A program made the position numbers and the translations under genes. Under the pieces are notes generated by a model, which worked only from the letters and a program-made list of their open reading frames with translations, searched no databases and was not told the origin of the DNA. From the NCBI GenBank assembly GCA_016521575.1, contig JAEKDP010000008.1, positions 134,304 to 167,754 of the forward strand: 33,451 bases of DNA, written 5' to 3'. This stretch comes from Rhodobacteraceae bacterium F11138. GTDB taxonomy: Bacteria > Pseudomonadota > Alphaproteobacteria > Rhodobacterales > Rhodobacteraceae. The first letter of the stretch is position 1. Every line of letters starts with the position of its first letter. Shown in pieces: positions 15,584 to 24,295 of this stretch.

Positions 15584-16747
15584 CTACGGTTCGATGGGCA
15601 TTCGATTTTCGATGACGCGCACGAACCAACTGCTTCCAAAGGGCATGGCCTCGTCGTTGAATTCGTAGGCAGGATTGTGCAGCGGTGCGCTGTCACCATT
15701 CCCGACCCTCATGAAGGCGCCCGGGCGTTCCTGTAGCATGAAGGCGAAATCCTCGCTCCCCATAGACGGACCCTGCTCGACGAAATCACCCGATACCTCT
15801 AGGGCGGCCTCGATAGCGGCTTCGGTCTGTTCCGCACTGTTCTCCAGCAAAGGATACTTGCGCGTATAAACCACCTCTGCGGTCGCCCCATATGCGGCGG
15901 CGATTCCAACCGCAGTCTCCTTGATACGCGCTTCGGCCATATCCTGTTCGTGCCGATCCAAAGCGCGCGCGGTGCCCTGCAGGGTTACCGTTTCGGGAAT
16001 AACGTTTACGGCGTCTGAGTCGGATGTGAGCTGTGTAACCGACACCACCAGCGCATGGTTGGGATCGCTGTTGCGGGAAACGATGGCCTGCAGACCGACA
16101 ATGATCATCGCGGCCACCAGCATCGTATCCACGCTGCGATGCGGCTGTGCGGCATGGCCGCCAAAGCCCCGGATCTGAATGTCGAACACATCCCCTGCCG
16201 CCAGAAGCGGGCCCTGGCGGATGCCGAACTGGCCGATGCGCATCTTTGGGCCGTTGTGCAGGGCATAGACCTCGTCGATTTTCCAGCGATCCATCAGCCC
16301 GTCTTTGCACATGGCCAGCGCCCCGGCGCCGCCTTCCTCGGCCGGCTGGAAGATCACCACCACCGTTCCCGCGAAATTGCGCGTTTCTGCAAGGTATTTC
16401 GCCGCTCCGAGCAACATTGCCGTATGTCCGTCATGACCGCAGGCATGCATCAGCCCATCAATTTTGGACGCGTGGGCGAGGCCGGTCGCTTCGCGGATCG
16501 GAAGCGCATCCATATCGGCCCGCAGACCGACCGTCCTCGGCCCCGAGGTTCGGCCTTTGATGACACCGACGACGCCGGTTCGGCCGATCCCTTCCACAAC
16601 CTCGTCACAGCCGAATTCACGTAGTTTTTGCGCAACGATTCCAGCCGTACGGTGCGTGTCATAGAGCAGCTCCGGGTTGGCATGGAAATCCCGCCGCCAC
16701 GCCGTCATCTCGGGAAGCAGTTCGTTAAATCGGTTCTTGATAGGCAT
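15584..16747 (-). CDS. M20-family amidohydrolase (hippurate hydrolase/N-acyl amino acid type)
   Basis: Metal-dependent amidohydrolase of 387 residues related to HipO, which splits N-acyl or N-aroyl amino acids. Metal-site motifs are visible: RADMDALPI (about 85), MHACGHDGHTAMLLGAAKYL (about 108), QPAEEGGAGALAMCKDGL (about 142) and GSEDFAFMLQERPGAF near the C terminus (about 335), ending with an HNPAYEFNDEA block. The start ATG 16747 has AGGAGA 4-5 nt upstream; a longer in-frame start at 16819 would overlap the dppC-like gene and lacks support. It is the last gene of the ABC importer operon, 25 bp after the second permease. This places an intracellular amide hydrolase with a peptide-type importer. 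No signal peptide is seen. Confidence 0.92.
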   Translation of the reverse strand: MPIKNRFNELLPEMTAWRRDFHANPELLYDTHRTAGIVAQKLREFGCDEVVEGIGRTGVVGVIKGRTSGPRTVGLRADMDALPIREATGLAHASKIDGLMHACGHDGHTAMLLGAAKYLAETRNFAGTVVVIFQPAEEGGAGALAMCKDGLMDRWKIDEVYALHNGPKMRIGQFGIRQGPLLAAGDVFDIQIRGFGGHAAQPHRSVDTMLVAAMIIVGLQAIVSRNSDPNHALVVSVTQLTSDSDAVNVIPETVTLQGTARALDRHEQDMAEARIKETAVGIAAAYGATAEVVYTRKYPLLENSAEQTEAAIEAALEVSGDFVEQGPSMGSEDFAFMLQERPGAFMRVGNGDSAPLHNPAYEFNDEAMPFGSSWFVRVIENRMPIEP

Positions 16748-16772
16748 GTCTTCTCCTAACCTGTTCGCACCG

Positions 16773-17681
16773 TCAGTGGCCGCGAATACGCGGGTCCAGC
16801 GCATCGCGCAGCCCGTCACCTATGTAGTTGATGCTAAGCACTGTCAGCGAAATGAGGAATCCGGGCAGAATCGCACGCCCCGGGTAGTCCTGTAGATAGT
16901 CGATCCCGTCGCTGACGAGCCGCCCCCATGTTGCAAACTCCGGCGGAAAGCCGAGGCCCAGGAAGCTCAGCGCGCTTTCGGTCATGATGGCGGTTGCCAT
17001 CATGAGTGTTGCTGACACCATGATCGAGGACAGCACGTTCGGCAGAATATGACGCGGCATAATGCGCCAGGTGGGGACACCGATCGAACGTGCGGCCAGC
17101 ACGAATTCGCGTTCTTTCAGCGTCAGCACATCACTTCTGACCACGCGGGCCGTCCCCATCCAGGAGGTGAGCGAGATCGCCGCGACGATCAGCAACAATG
17201 TTCCCAGCTCGACTCCGAACACCGCCGAGAGCGGATCGCGAAACAGCATGGACAGCACCAGCAGGAGCGGCAGCAGCGGTAACGCAAGGAACAGATCCGT
17301 CAGCCGCATCAGCACCCCGTCGACCAGCCGAAAGAAGCCGGAGATCATTCCCACCGCGGTTCCGATCACAATCGAGAGGATCATTGCGGCGCTTCCAACG
17401 ACAAGCGAAATCCTCCCCCCCATCATCAGCCGCGCGAACAGGTCGCGCCCAAGCTGATCAGTGCCGAACGGATGCGCCAGAGACATGCCCTGATTGCGCG
17501 CGCCGATATTCACCGTCGAGGCATCTACAGGCCAGATCAGCGGGCCGATAAAGCACACAGCAAGGATCGTGGCAAAGACGATCATCCCGAAAAGCGCGCC
17601 GCGATGCGTCTTGAATTGCTCCCAGACATCCCACCACTGGCTGCGGGCGGCAAAGGTGAGGTCTTGCGTCATGTCAGTCAT
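16773..17681 (-). CDS. ABC transporter permease, DppC/OppC type
   Basis: Inner-membrane permease of 302 residues. A cytoplasmic N-terminal tail leads to a first membrane span (LFGMIVFATILAVCFIGPLI). The periplasmic loop carries AHPFGTDQLGRDLFARLMMG, characteristic of the DppC/OppC branch. The EAA coupling loop is LTLKEREFVLAARSIGVPTW, and the C terminus reads GDGLRDALDPRIRG, as usual. The start ATG 17681 overlaps the preceding permease gene by 8 bp; the longer in-frame start at 17717 overlaps more and has no ribosome site. It pairs with the DppB-like permease to form the channel. Confidence 0.92.
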   Translation of the reverse strand: MTDMTQDLTFAARSQWWDVWEQFKTHRGALFGMIVFATILAVCFIGPLIWPVDASTVNIGARNQGMSLAHPFGTDQLGRDLFARLMMGGRISLVVGSAAMILSIVIGTAVGMISGFFRLVDGVLMRLTDLFLALPLLPLLLVLSMLFRDPLSAVFGVELGTLLLIVAAISLTSWMGTARVVRSDVLTLKEREFVLAARSIGVPTWRIMPRHILPNVLSSIMVSATLMMATAIMTESALSFLGLGFPPEFATWGRLVSDGIDYLQDYPGRAILPGFLISLTVLSINYIGDGLRDALDPRIRGH

Positions 17682-18684
17682 AGCGAATCCTCGGATCGAG
17701 TAGGCCGTAAAGCACATCGGCCACGAGATTGAAGAAGACGACGAGCGCGGCGAAAATCACCGAGAGCGTCATCACTGTCGGAACGTCTGACGCGTAAATC
17801 GATGTGATGAGGAGCTGGCCGATTCCATTCACGCGAAACAGCTGTTCGGTGATGATCGCCCCGGTGAAAACGGTCGGAAATCCAAGGGCGATGACGGTCA
17901 CCACGGGGATCATGGAATTGCGCAGTACATGCACGAGCAAGACGACGCGTTCGGTCATCCCCTTCGCCCGTGCGGTGCGAACATAGTCCTGCCCCAGATT
18001 GTCGAGGACGGATGCCCGCACGAAACGGCTGATCTGGGCCAGGTTCAGCAGGGACAGCACAGCGACCGGCAGGATCATCTGGCGCACCTGCAGCCAGAAG
18101 CTGGACCAGTCGCTGACGGTCAGCATCGTGTCATAGACCGTCGGAAACCAGCCCAGCCAGATCGAGAAGACCAGGATCAGCACGGGACCCGTGAAAAACG
18201 AAGGTAGAGAAAAGCCGGCCATCGAGATGAGAACGCCGAACTGATCGAACCAGCCATATTGGCGGTAGGCGGAATAGATGCCGATCGGAAGCGCCAGCAA
18301 GGTGCCGACAAGATAGGAGAGCCCGACAACCCAGAGGGTCTGGGGCAAACGCTGCATGATGAGATCTGCAACGGGAGACCGGGTTTGAAAGGAAATCAGC
18401 CGCGGTCCCTCAATTGCCAGGTTGTCCAGCCCCGTGGCGGCGGCAAGCATGTGGCTGGGCTCCACAACCGCGAACAGGTAAAGCCACCGCAAAAAGCGGA
18501 CATACCACGGATCGCCCAGACCAAGCGCGGCACGAAGGCCCTCGCGGACGTCTTCTGGAATGCTCAACGGCAGTTGAGACATCGGGTCGCCCGGCGACAA
18601 TTCGAGCAAGAGGAAGATCGCCAACGCAATGACGAGGAGTGTCGGCACCATCAAAAAAAGACGGCGCAGTGTAAACGTCAACAT
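17674..18684 (-). CDS. ABC transporter permease, DppB/OppB type
   Basis: Inner-membrane permease of 336 residues with the usual first span (LRRLFLMVPTLLVIALAIFL), then LSPGDPMSQ, typical of the DppB/OppB branch. Further hydrophobic spans follow near residues 120, 150, 210, 260 and 310. The EAA loop is DYVRTARAKGMTERVV, and the C terminus LYGLLDPRIRYD is canonical. Compared with E. coli DppB, the first periplasmic loop (about residues 40-105) has additional hydrophobic text (LRWLYLFAVVEP). It lies 63 bp downstream of the binding-protein gene in the same operon. Confidence 0.92.
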   Translation of the reverse strand: MLTFTLRRLFLMVPTLLVIALAIFLLLELSPGDPMSQLPLSIPEDVREGLRAALGLGDPWYVRFLRWLYLFAVVEPSHMLAAATGLDNLAIEGPRLISFQTRSPVADLIMQRLPQTLWVVGLSYLVGTLLALPIGIYSAYRQYGWFDQFGVLISMAGFSLPSFFTGPVLILVFSIWLGWFPTVYDTMLTVSDWSSFWLQVRQMILPVAVLSLLNLAQISRFVRASVLDNLGQDYVRTARAKGMTERVVLLVHVLRNSMIPVVTVIALGFPTVFTGAIITEQLFRVNGIGQLLITSIYASDVPTVMTLSVIFAALVVFFNLVADVLYGLLDPRIRYD

Positions 18685-18747
18685 ACCGGTTTTCCTTGGA
18701 ATGAAGGCCGACCGAGGCTACACAATTCCCCGGCCGGCGCTCATCAA

Positions 18748-20454
18748 TCAGTTTGCGCGACGCCAATCGGCGATATTCCAGAGCTCCGATCCCCAAGGGT
18801 TCATTCGGACTCCTTCCAGCGTGTTCGCTCGGGCGGAAATCTGACTGCGGTGGATAAGTGGCAGCACGATATAGGATTGAATGATGATGTCGTTCAGCTT
18901 CTTGAAGATCTCCTGGCGGGCGCTAGGCGAGGCGGTCTGACGCAGCGTGTCGAGCAGCGTGTCATATTCCTCGCTGCAGAAGCGCGGAACGTTGGTGCCT
19001 TTCCAATGCGTTTCCGGCCTGGGCTCTGCCCCGCAGCGCAGGGCATTGAGGTACGTCTCGGGATCGATGCCAGTAAAACCGTTGGTGAAAATCTGCACAT
19101 CTGCATAGAATTTCCGAAGCGTATCCGGCGAGGACACGTCACCACCGAAGAACACGGATGCATTGATGTTGCGCAGCTCGGTATCGACACCGATTTCACT
19201 CCACCACTGCTTGATCAGTACCTGAAAGTCCTGACGGACCGGGTTGGTTGGGGCCTGGAACAGGAGTTCCAGCCGCTGCCCGTCCTTCGCGCGAACCCCA
19301 TCCGGCCCCGGGACCCAGCCCGCCTGATCGAGAAGGGCCCGCGCCGCATCAAGCTGTTGTTGTACGCATCCGTCATTGTTAGGCGACCGGAAAATCTCGG
19401 GACTTTCAAGCACATTGCAGGCCGGTTTCCCGGTCCTGCCATAGCCGATGTCGACAAGGACATTTCGATCAATAGCCAGACTAAGCGCCTTGCGTACATT
19501 CAGGTCCGACAGTACGGGATTCGCCTTTTTGCGTGTCGAACGCGTGTCCGGATCCAGATCAGGCGAAGGATCGGTCAAGTTTAAGGTGATCTGCTCGATC
19601 ATCGGCCCAAATGCGATAACCGGCTCCCCTTGAGAGCCTTTCGACAGACGTTCCAGAACCTCGGGCGCAACCTGAGTATTGATCGCATAATCCATTTCGC
19701 CGGTTTCAAGCACGGTACGCGCGGCCGAAACCGCATCGCCGCCGCCCTTCATGACCAGACCGGAAAAGGCCGGCTTGTCGGCCTCCCGGTAATATGGGTT
19801 CGCCTCCATCTTCAGGACGTCGTTCGGCATGAAATCGGTAAGACGGAAGGCGCCAGTGCCGATCGGGAAGAAATTGGCTTCGGTGCATTGCAGCGCCTTC
19901 TTGCCAATACAATTTTCGAACTGCGCTTTTTGCAGGATCGGTGTCGATGCCCCGACAAAGAGGTTGAAAGGATTGGCTTCTGGCTGCTTGAACGTGATTT
20001 TCACCGTCTGTGCATCGACGGCATCCACCGACTCGATGTTCGTGAAACTACCCAGTTGGGCGCAGCCAGTGCTGGGTTCCATGCAATAGGATGCAGTGAA
20101 TGCCACATCCTCCGCCGTGAAAGCGGAACCATCGGACCAAAGAATATCGCCGCGCAGTTTCCAGGTAACCGTTTTCAGATCCGGCGAAATACCACCATTC
20201 TCTACGGACGGAATGACCTGAGCCAGCCGGGGCAGCATCTCAGCCTTTGGGTTAATACGTGCCAGAGGCTCGAGAACGATCGACGAGGCGATCTTTTCCT
20301 TGATCCCTCCGGACAGGTAGGGGTTCATCAAAGACGGGGCTTGCCAGAAGATCATTCTGAGCTCTCCGTCTGAACCTCTCTCGGCCATAAGCGTTGTCGG
20401 CAAAACCATAAGCGACGACAAAATCGTGCCGGATATCCACTTTCTCATTCTCAT
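18748..20454 (-). CDS. ABC transporter substrate-binding protein, family 5 (peptide/opine/nickel)
   Basis: Periplasmic binding protein of 568 residues. The Sec signal peptide spans about residues 1-24 (MRMRKWISG, then a hydrophobic core, ending TLMA before ERGS). The mature protein has SBP_bac_5 features: AEDVAFTASYCMEP (the usual TAEDV block), DAQTVKITFKQPEANPF, FFPIGTGAFRLTDFMPNDVLKMEANPYY, LNVRKALSLAIDRNVLVDIGY, and a C-terminal YIVLPLIHRSQISA. AGGAGAGG directly precedes the ATG. The family binds oligopeptides and many other compounds, so the ligand is open. It sits third in the operon, between the ATPase pair and the permeases. Confidence 0.93.
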   Translation of the reverse strand: MRMRKWISGTILSSLMVLPTTLMAERGSDGELRMIFWQAPSLMNPYLSGGIKEKIASSIVLEPLARINPKAEMLPRLAQVIPSVENGGISPDLKTVTWKLRGDILWSDGSAFTAEDVAFTASYCMEPSTGCAQLGSFTNIESVDAVDAQTVKITFKQPEANPFNLFVGASTPILQKAQFENCIGKKALQCTEANFFPIGTGAFRLTDFMPNDVLKMEANPYYREADKPAFSGLVMKGGGDAVSAARTVLETGEMDYAINTQVAPEVLERLSKGSQGEPVIAFGPMIEQITLNLTDPSPDLDPDTRSTRKKANPVLSDLNVRKALSLAIDRNVLVDIGYGRTGKPACNVLESPEIFRSPNNDGCVQQQLDAARALLDQAGWVPGPDGVRAKDGQRLELLFQAPTNPVRQDFQVLIKQWWSEIGVDTELRNINASVFFGGDVSSPDTLRKFYADVQIFTNGFTGIDPETYLNALRCGAEPRPETHWKGTNVPRFCSEEYDTLLDTLRQTASPSARQEIFKKLNDIIIQSYIVLPLIHRSQISARANTLEGVRMNPWGSELWNIADWRRAN

Positions 20455-20508
20455 ATTTCCTCTCCTGCTGCTTCGTTTTTTTCGCCCATCCGGTTTTCGG
20501 GGGCGTCT

Positions 20509-21483
20509 TTAGTCATTCAGATGGCATGCCGAGTACTGCCCAGGCGCGACAGCCTTTAACTCTGGTTCCGTTGTGCGGCAGATATCCATGACATGCGGGC
20601 AGCGCGTGCAGAAGTTGCAGCCCTTCGGCGGGTTTGCCGGCGACGGAAGGTCACCTTTCAGCACTTCGCGCGGCGCGTCTGCTCTCCGTGACGCCACCGC
20701 GCCGGGCACGGCGGACAACAGCGCTTTGGAATAGGGATGGCTCGGCCGTTGATAAAGCAGCTCGGTATCGGCCAGTTCAACGATCTTGCCCAAATACATG
20801 ACGGCGACCCGGTCAGCGATATGGCGAACCATCGAGAGATCGTGGCTGATAAAGAGATAGGTCAGCGAGAATTGTTCCTGCAGATCTTTCAGCAGGTTGA
20901 CAACCTGCGCCTGAATCGAGACGTCAAGCGCGGCGATCGGTTCATCGCAGACGATAAAGTCCGGGTTCAATGCCAGCGCGCGCGCGATACCGATACGCTG
21001 ACGCTGGCCGCCCGAAAAAGAACTGGGATACCGGTTGAGAAACGCGCGATTGAGCCCCACGGCATCCATGAGCTCGCAAACCCGAGCGATCAAAGCTCTA
21101 CGCTTCAGGTTGGCATGCTCATTCAGTGGTTCAGAGATAATTTCGGACACGGTCATTCGGGGGTTCAGGCTCGCCTGCGGATCCTGGAACACCATCTGCA
21201 TCCGTGTTCTGATCGCGCGCATTTCTTTGTGCGACAGCGCGGTGACCTGACGACCATCAAAGACCACCTCTCCTGAGCTGGGCTCGCTCAGCCTGAGTAA
21301 TCCACGACCGCAGGATGATTTCCCGCAGCCGGATTCCCCCACCAAGCCCAGGGTTTCGCCTTTGAATATGTCGAAGCTGACACCGTCGACGGCCTTCACG
21401 CTGCCGATCTGGTGCCGCAGCAGCCCCCCGTAAATCGGAAAATGCAGCTTCAGGTCGCGGATTTCGAACAGCGGCTCAGACAT
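20509..21483 (-). CDS. ABC transporter ATP-binding protein, DppF/OppF type
   Basis: ATPase of 324 residues. Walker [19 protein letters not shown] (about 50), Q-loop [20 protein letters not shown] signature [17 protein letters not shown], Walker [20 protein letters not shown] and H-loop [15 protein letters not shown] are all intact. The C-terminal oligopeptide/dipeptide domain carries the Cys-rich motif [15 protein letters not shown], which in related proteins binds an iron-sulfur cluster. The start at ATG 21483 ([11 protein letters not shown]) overlaps the end of the DppD-like gene by 8 bp. The DppF branch is indicated by the FPIYGG-type N terminus and the length. Confidence 0.93.
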   Translation of the reverse strand: MSEPLFEIRDLKLHFPIYGGLLRHQIGSVKAVDGVSFDIFKGETLGLVGESGCGKSSCGRGLLRLSEPSSGEVVFDGRQVTALSHKEMRAIRTRMQMVFQDPQASLNPRMTVSEIISEPLNEHANLKRRALIARVCELMDAVGLNRAFLNRYPSSFSGGQRQRIGIARALALNPDFIVCDEPIAALDVSIQAQVVNLLKDLQEQFSLTYLFISHDLSMVRHIADRVAVMYLGKIVELADTELLYQRPSHPYSKALLSAVPGAVASRRADAPREVLKGDLPSPANPPKGCNFCTRCPHVMDICRTTEPELKAVAPGQYSACHLND

Positions 21484-22513
21484 GTTCGGCGACCTCCCGG
21501 AGCGGATAGTGGCAGGCCACGTCATGGCCGTTGCTCAAAGGCTGCCGGCGCGGCAGCTCTTGCGCACAGCGCGCGCGCGCGTGGCCGCATCGCGCCCGGA
21601 AGGCACAGGATTGCGGCGCTTCAGTCAGGATCGGCGGCATGCCCTCGATCGCCCGAAGGCGCTCTTGCTTCGCCCCTCCCGCACGGGGCATCGTGGCAAG
21701 CAGTGCGCGCGTATAGGGATGCGCCGGCTGTGCGAAGAGCGCGTCGACCGGCCCGTGTTCGATCACCTGGCCAGCATACATCACCAGGACCCGGTCGGCG
21801 ATTTCTCGGACCACATTCAGATCATGCGTCACCCAGATAACAGCCATGCCCAACTTGCTCTGCAATTCGCGCATCAACTCGATGATCTGCGCCTGAATTG
21901 TGACATCCAGTGCGGTCGTCGGTTCATCCGCGATCAGGACGGCGGGATCACAGGCCAGGGCCATCGCGATCATGACACGCTGGCGCATGCCGCCGGAGAA
22001 CTGATGCGGGTATTCGTCCACCCGCCGGGCCGGGTCCGGTATCCCAACAAGAGCCAGAAGTTCGACAGCGCGGTCGTGTGCCCCGCGGCGGCTCATCCCC
22101 AGATGCTGGCGCAACGGTTCCATAAGCTGGAAACCAACGGTGAATACGGGGTTCAGCGAGGTCATCGGGTCCTGGAATACGAACCCCACTTTCTTGCCCC
22201 GCAGATCGCGCAACGCACCTTCGTCGAGCTTGAGCAGATCCTCGCCTCCCAAAAGAACTTGGCCGCCGCGCAGCTCTACGGGCGGAGACGCCAGCAAACG
22301 GATCAGCGACATCATGGTCACCGATTTGCCCGAGCCGCTTTCTCCCACGACGCCCAGCGTTTCCCCCGCGTTGATCTCGAAACTGACCGAATTAACCGCG
22401 TGGACCGTTCCGCTGCGCGTGTGGATAACCGTCTCAAGATCGCGGACTTCGAATAACGGAGCGCTAGCGTGGATGCCCGCCGTAGTGGGCTTCTCAAGAT
22501 GGGAATTGGACAT
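21476..22513 (-). CDS. ABC transporter ATP-binding protein, DppD/OppD type
   Basis: ATPase of 345 residues starting at ATG 22513 ([10 protein letters not shown]). The frame is open to 22681, but the upstream part reads through the leader and operator region, so the shorter start is chosen. Walker [19 protein letters not shown]-loop [18 protein letters not shown], signature [17 protein letters not shown], Walker [19 protein letters not shown] and H-loop [16 protein letters not shown] are intact. The C-terminal tail contains [15 protein letters not shown], the iron-sulfur-type Cys motif of this subfamily. It is the first gene of the six-gene operon and lies about 166 bp downstream of an operator copy. 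Confidence 0.93.
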   Translation of the reverse strand: MSNSHLEKPTTAGIHASAPLFEVRDLETVIHTRSGTVHAVNSVSFEINAGETLGVVGESGSGKSVTMMSLIRLLASPPVELRGGQVLLGGEDLLKLDEGALRDLRGKKVGFVFQDPMTSLNPVFTVGFQLMEPLRQHLGMSRRGAHDRAVELLALVGIPDPARRVDEYPHQFSGGMRQRVMIAMALACDPAVLIADEPTTALDVTIQAQIIELMRELQSKLGMAVIWVTHDLNVVREIADRVLVMYAGQVIEHGPVDALFAQPAHPYTRALLATMPRAGGAKQERLRAIEGMPPILTEAPQSCAFRARCGHARARCAQELPRRQPLSNGHDVACHYPLREVAEHV

Positions 22514-22678
22514 CTTATCTGTTTCTTTCAGCAACGGTCTGAGGTCTGTGAAGCCGACACCTGGATAAGGATGCGGCAACCAGTGATTGTTCCTTTCAGA
22601 GGCCAAGCCTCGGGGTGGCACAGTTGCCTCACTCTCCAGTCTGCGATTTGGAAGATTTTCTGGCAGACAGTTGACATG

Positions 22679-22703
22679 CAATCCAATACCATTGCGATAT
22701 TGG
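22679..22703. promoter_or_regulatory. Second LysR-type operator copy upstream of the ABC importer operon
   Basis: It begins CAATCCAATACC, identical over 12 bases to 14625-14636, and continues with conserved TT, G and TATT positions. It contains the perfect arms CCAATA (22683-22688) and TATTGG (22698-22703) and a T-N11-A core at 22687-22699 in the same register as the first copy. It lies 166 bp upstream of the DppD-like start, with no gene between. Its right side borders transposon debris, so debris insertion may have replaced sequence upstream of the promoter. Confidence 0.65.
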
Positions 22704-22734
22704 TTGATTTCAAAAATAGAATGATGAGACCTCC

Positions 22735-22955
22735 GGTCTCACGGACGTCTGATCGGAACGGTTATGGGTGCTGGCTGGGACCGCCCAGTCCTCGACCGCC
22801 GAGAAGGGTGACTATGATAGTGAGAAACATGCCGCCTTGACCCTGGCCGAGTTCGAGGACTGGCTAGGTCTGGAAATATGCCGCCACCACAATATGGTTC
22901 ACGATGCCCTCGGGCGAACGCCGCTTGCGGCCTGGACGGACATAGGCGGTGACAG
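22735..22955 (+). pseudogene. tniA (TnsB/Mu-type transposase) relic
   Basis: Reading RLIGTVMG, then (after a frame-shifting deletion of about 8 bp) AQSSTAEKGDYDSEKHAALT, LAEFEDWLGLEICRHHN and ALGRTPLAAWTDIGGD. This corresponds to residues about 305-380 of the tniA at 24306-27407 (ERLIGTTMG, TQSSPKDKGEYDSAGKAAMT, LNEFEDWIHLEICRYHN, GLGRAPLAAWADLGGD). Identity is clearly below 100 percent, so it comes from a different, related transposon. Neither end of that gene is present nearby. It is a dead fragment. Confidence 0.85.
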
Positions 22956-23183
22956 CCGCACCGGATCCGGGGCTGCAGCCTTTCGGGGGCTGTCCCCCGT
23001 CAGCGCCCATGGGACATCTGAGTTGATTTTGTAACGGAGGGTTTCTGGCTCATCGTAACCACCAAGGAGTGAATCTATGGACGCCCTCTGCGCAAGGTGT
23101 TTTTCAACTTCGGTTCCAACGGCATTGGATGCGTGAATCTATCCGGCCTTTTGCAAAGCTGTCTTGCTTCTGGCCTCGATGGG
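22956..23183. other. Intergenic debris without a recognisable gene
   Basis: I see no real gene here. A 19-codon frame at 23077-23136 has a good ribosome site (AAGGAG, 23064-23069) and reads MDALCARCF. It looks like the start of a lost insertion-sequence gene but matches nothing I can name. Confidence 0.35.
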
Positions 23184-23237
23184 TGGACTTGCCCTGAAAA
23201 AATGGAGAGCAGCAACTGAGGAACCAGGAGGTGTTCT

Positions 23238-23558
23238 ATGGGGAACGGAAACAGACCGACGCCGGAGTTTCGGCGCGAAGCGGTCAGGCTGGCACTGACC
23301 AGCGGACGCACACGACGTGAAATCGCAGATGATCTCGGCATTGGCCTCTGAACGCTGACGCGATGGGTGAGGCAGGATCGCGATGTCGAGGAGCCTGCGG
23401 AAGACCAGGCAGATCTCCGGGCCGAGTTGAAGCGGCTGCGCAAGGAGAATGCGGTGCTGAAGCAGGAGCGCGACATCCTAAAAATAGGTCGCCATTGTTG
23501 CGCCATTGGTCCGAGCGACAATGGCGACGCCTTCTTCGCGAAAGACGCAAGTCGATGA
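23238..23558 (+). pseudogene. IS3-family OrfA, nonsense mutation and palindromic insertion
   Basis: Reads MGNGNRPTPEFRREAVRLAL, then TSGRTRREIADDLGIGL, a TGA at 23349-23351 where a serine (TCA or similar) is expected, then TLTRWVRQDRD and a leucine-zipper-like LKRLRKENAVLKQERDILK. The first part is the HTH of IS3 OrfA proteins. After ILK the normal AFFAK ending is preceded by about 36 extra in-frame nucleotides forming a palindrome (23488-23528). The frame stops at TGA 23556-23558, overlapping the orfB ATG. OrfA is needed with OrfB to make the transposase, so the element is dead. Confidence 0.85.
23488..23528. repeat. Palindromic insertion inside IS3 orfA
   Basis: GTCGCCATTGT (23488-23498) and ACAATGGCGAC (23518-23528) are perfect 11-bp arms around a 19-nt loop. 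The pairing continues inward with one mismatch (TGC/GCG). It lies at the A-rich tract where IS3 elements normally shift frame, and adds about 36 nt relative to the expected AAAAAAGGCGACGG-type sequence. Confidence 0.6.
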
Positions 23559-24172
23559 GCTTTGCTTTCATCGAAGCGGAGAAGGCCAGCTTTCCCATCA
23601 GCCGCATGTGCCAGTCTCTGGGCGTCAGCCAGAGCGGCTTCTTTGCGTGGCGGGAACGCCCGGCCTGCCAGCGCCAGCGGCAGGACATGGTCTACCTAGC
23701 CCATATCCGCACGGTCTTCGCCTTGTCGAACGGCACCTATGGCAGCCCGCGGATGCACCGGGATCTGATCGACGACGGGCACCGGATCGGGCGTCACCGA
23801 ACGGCCCGGCTGATGCGCGAGAACGGCCTCGTGGCAAGGCAGAAACAGCGGTTCAAGCGGACGACGGACAGCCAGCATGCCTGGCCGGTCGCCCCCAACC
23901 TGATCGCCCAGGACTTCCGGGCCGAGAAGCCGGATCGGAAATGGGGTGCTGACATTTCCTACATCTGGACGGTGCAGGGTTGGCTCTACCTCGCGGTGGT
24001 CATTGACCTTTACTCGAGGCGGGTCGTCGGCTGGGCGACCAGTGACCGGCTGAAGCGCAGTCTCGCCGTCGAGGCTCTGCGGCGCGCCATCGTGAACCGC
24101 AATCCCGCACCCGGGTTGGTTCATCATAGCGACCGTGGCAGCCAATACTGCTCTGTCGATTACCAAGCCGAG
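23555..24172 (+). pseudogene. IS3-family OrfB transposase, 3' truncated
   Basis: Begins MSFAFIEAEKASFPISRMCQ and continues with the HTH_21 region (YGSPRMHRDLIDDGHRIGRH, RLMRENGLVARQK) and the rve integrase core: first Asp in KWGADISYIWTV and second Asp in LVHHSDRGSQYCSVDY. The third acidic residue (Glu) and the C terminus are lost, because the sequence passes at GAG (24170-24172) into the terminal TGTC of the tniABQ transposon. About 206 of an expected 280 or so residues remain. Inactive. Confidence 0.9.
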
Positions 24173-24295
24173 TGTCGTGGTGCCCTTAATTCCTGGACGC
24201 CGACTGCAAAAAGCTGAGCAAAATCAGTTCTTGGTTGTGTCCTTAATTTCTGGACAGTATCATTAATTACTGGACTGTACCCTTAATTCTCGGAC
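24173..24295 (+). repeat. Left transposon end with four transposase-binding-type repeats
   Basis: Four copies of a CCTTAATT-x-CTGGAC-like motif are seen. Their TTAATT cores start at 24186, 24243, 24263 and 24283. The last three are exactly 20 bp apart, like the multiple TnsB/TniA-type binding sites at Tn7-like and Tn402-like ends. Confidence 0.75.

Larger units (their letters stand above)
23184..24172 (+). mobile_element. IS3-family element, decayed and truncated
   Basis: The left end is placed approximately at TGGACTTGCC (23184), a plausible IS3-type terminus; this coordinate is uncertain. The element carries orfA with a nonsense codon and a palindromic insertion, and orfB cut at GAG (24170-24172) exactly where the tniABQ transposon begins. 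The right end of the IS3 element is not found on the far side of that transposon. Confidence 0.8.

Noticed and set aside
18259-19584. 441-codon open frame on the plus strand
   Set aside because: It is antisense to the DppB-like permease and binding-protein genes; no recognisable domain.
22725-22741. Hairpin TGAGACC-TCC-GGTCTCA as a terminator
   Set aside because: The stem is only 7 bp, has no adjacent T run on the plus strand, and lies at the edge of a relic; possible but unsupported.
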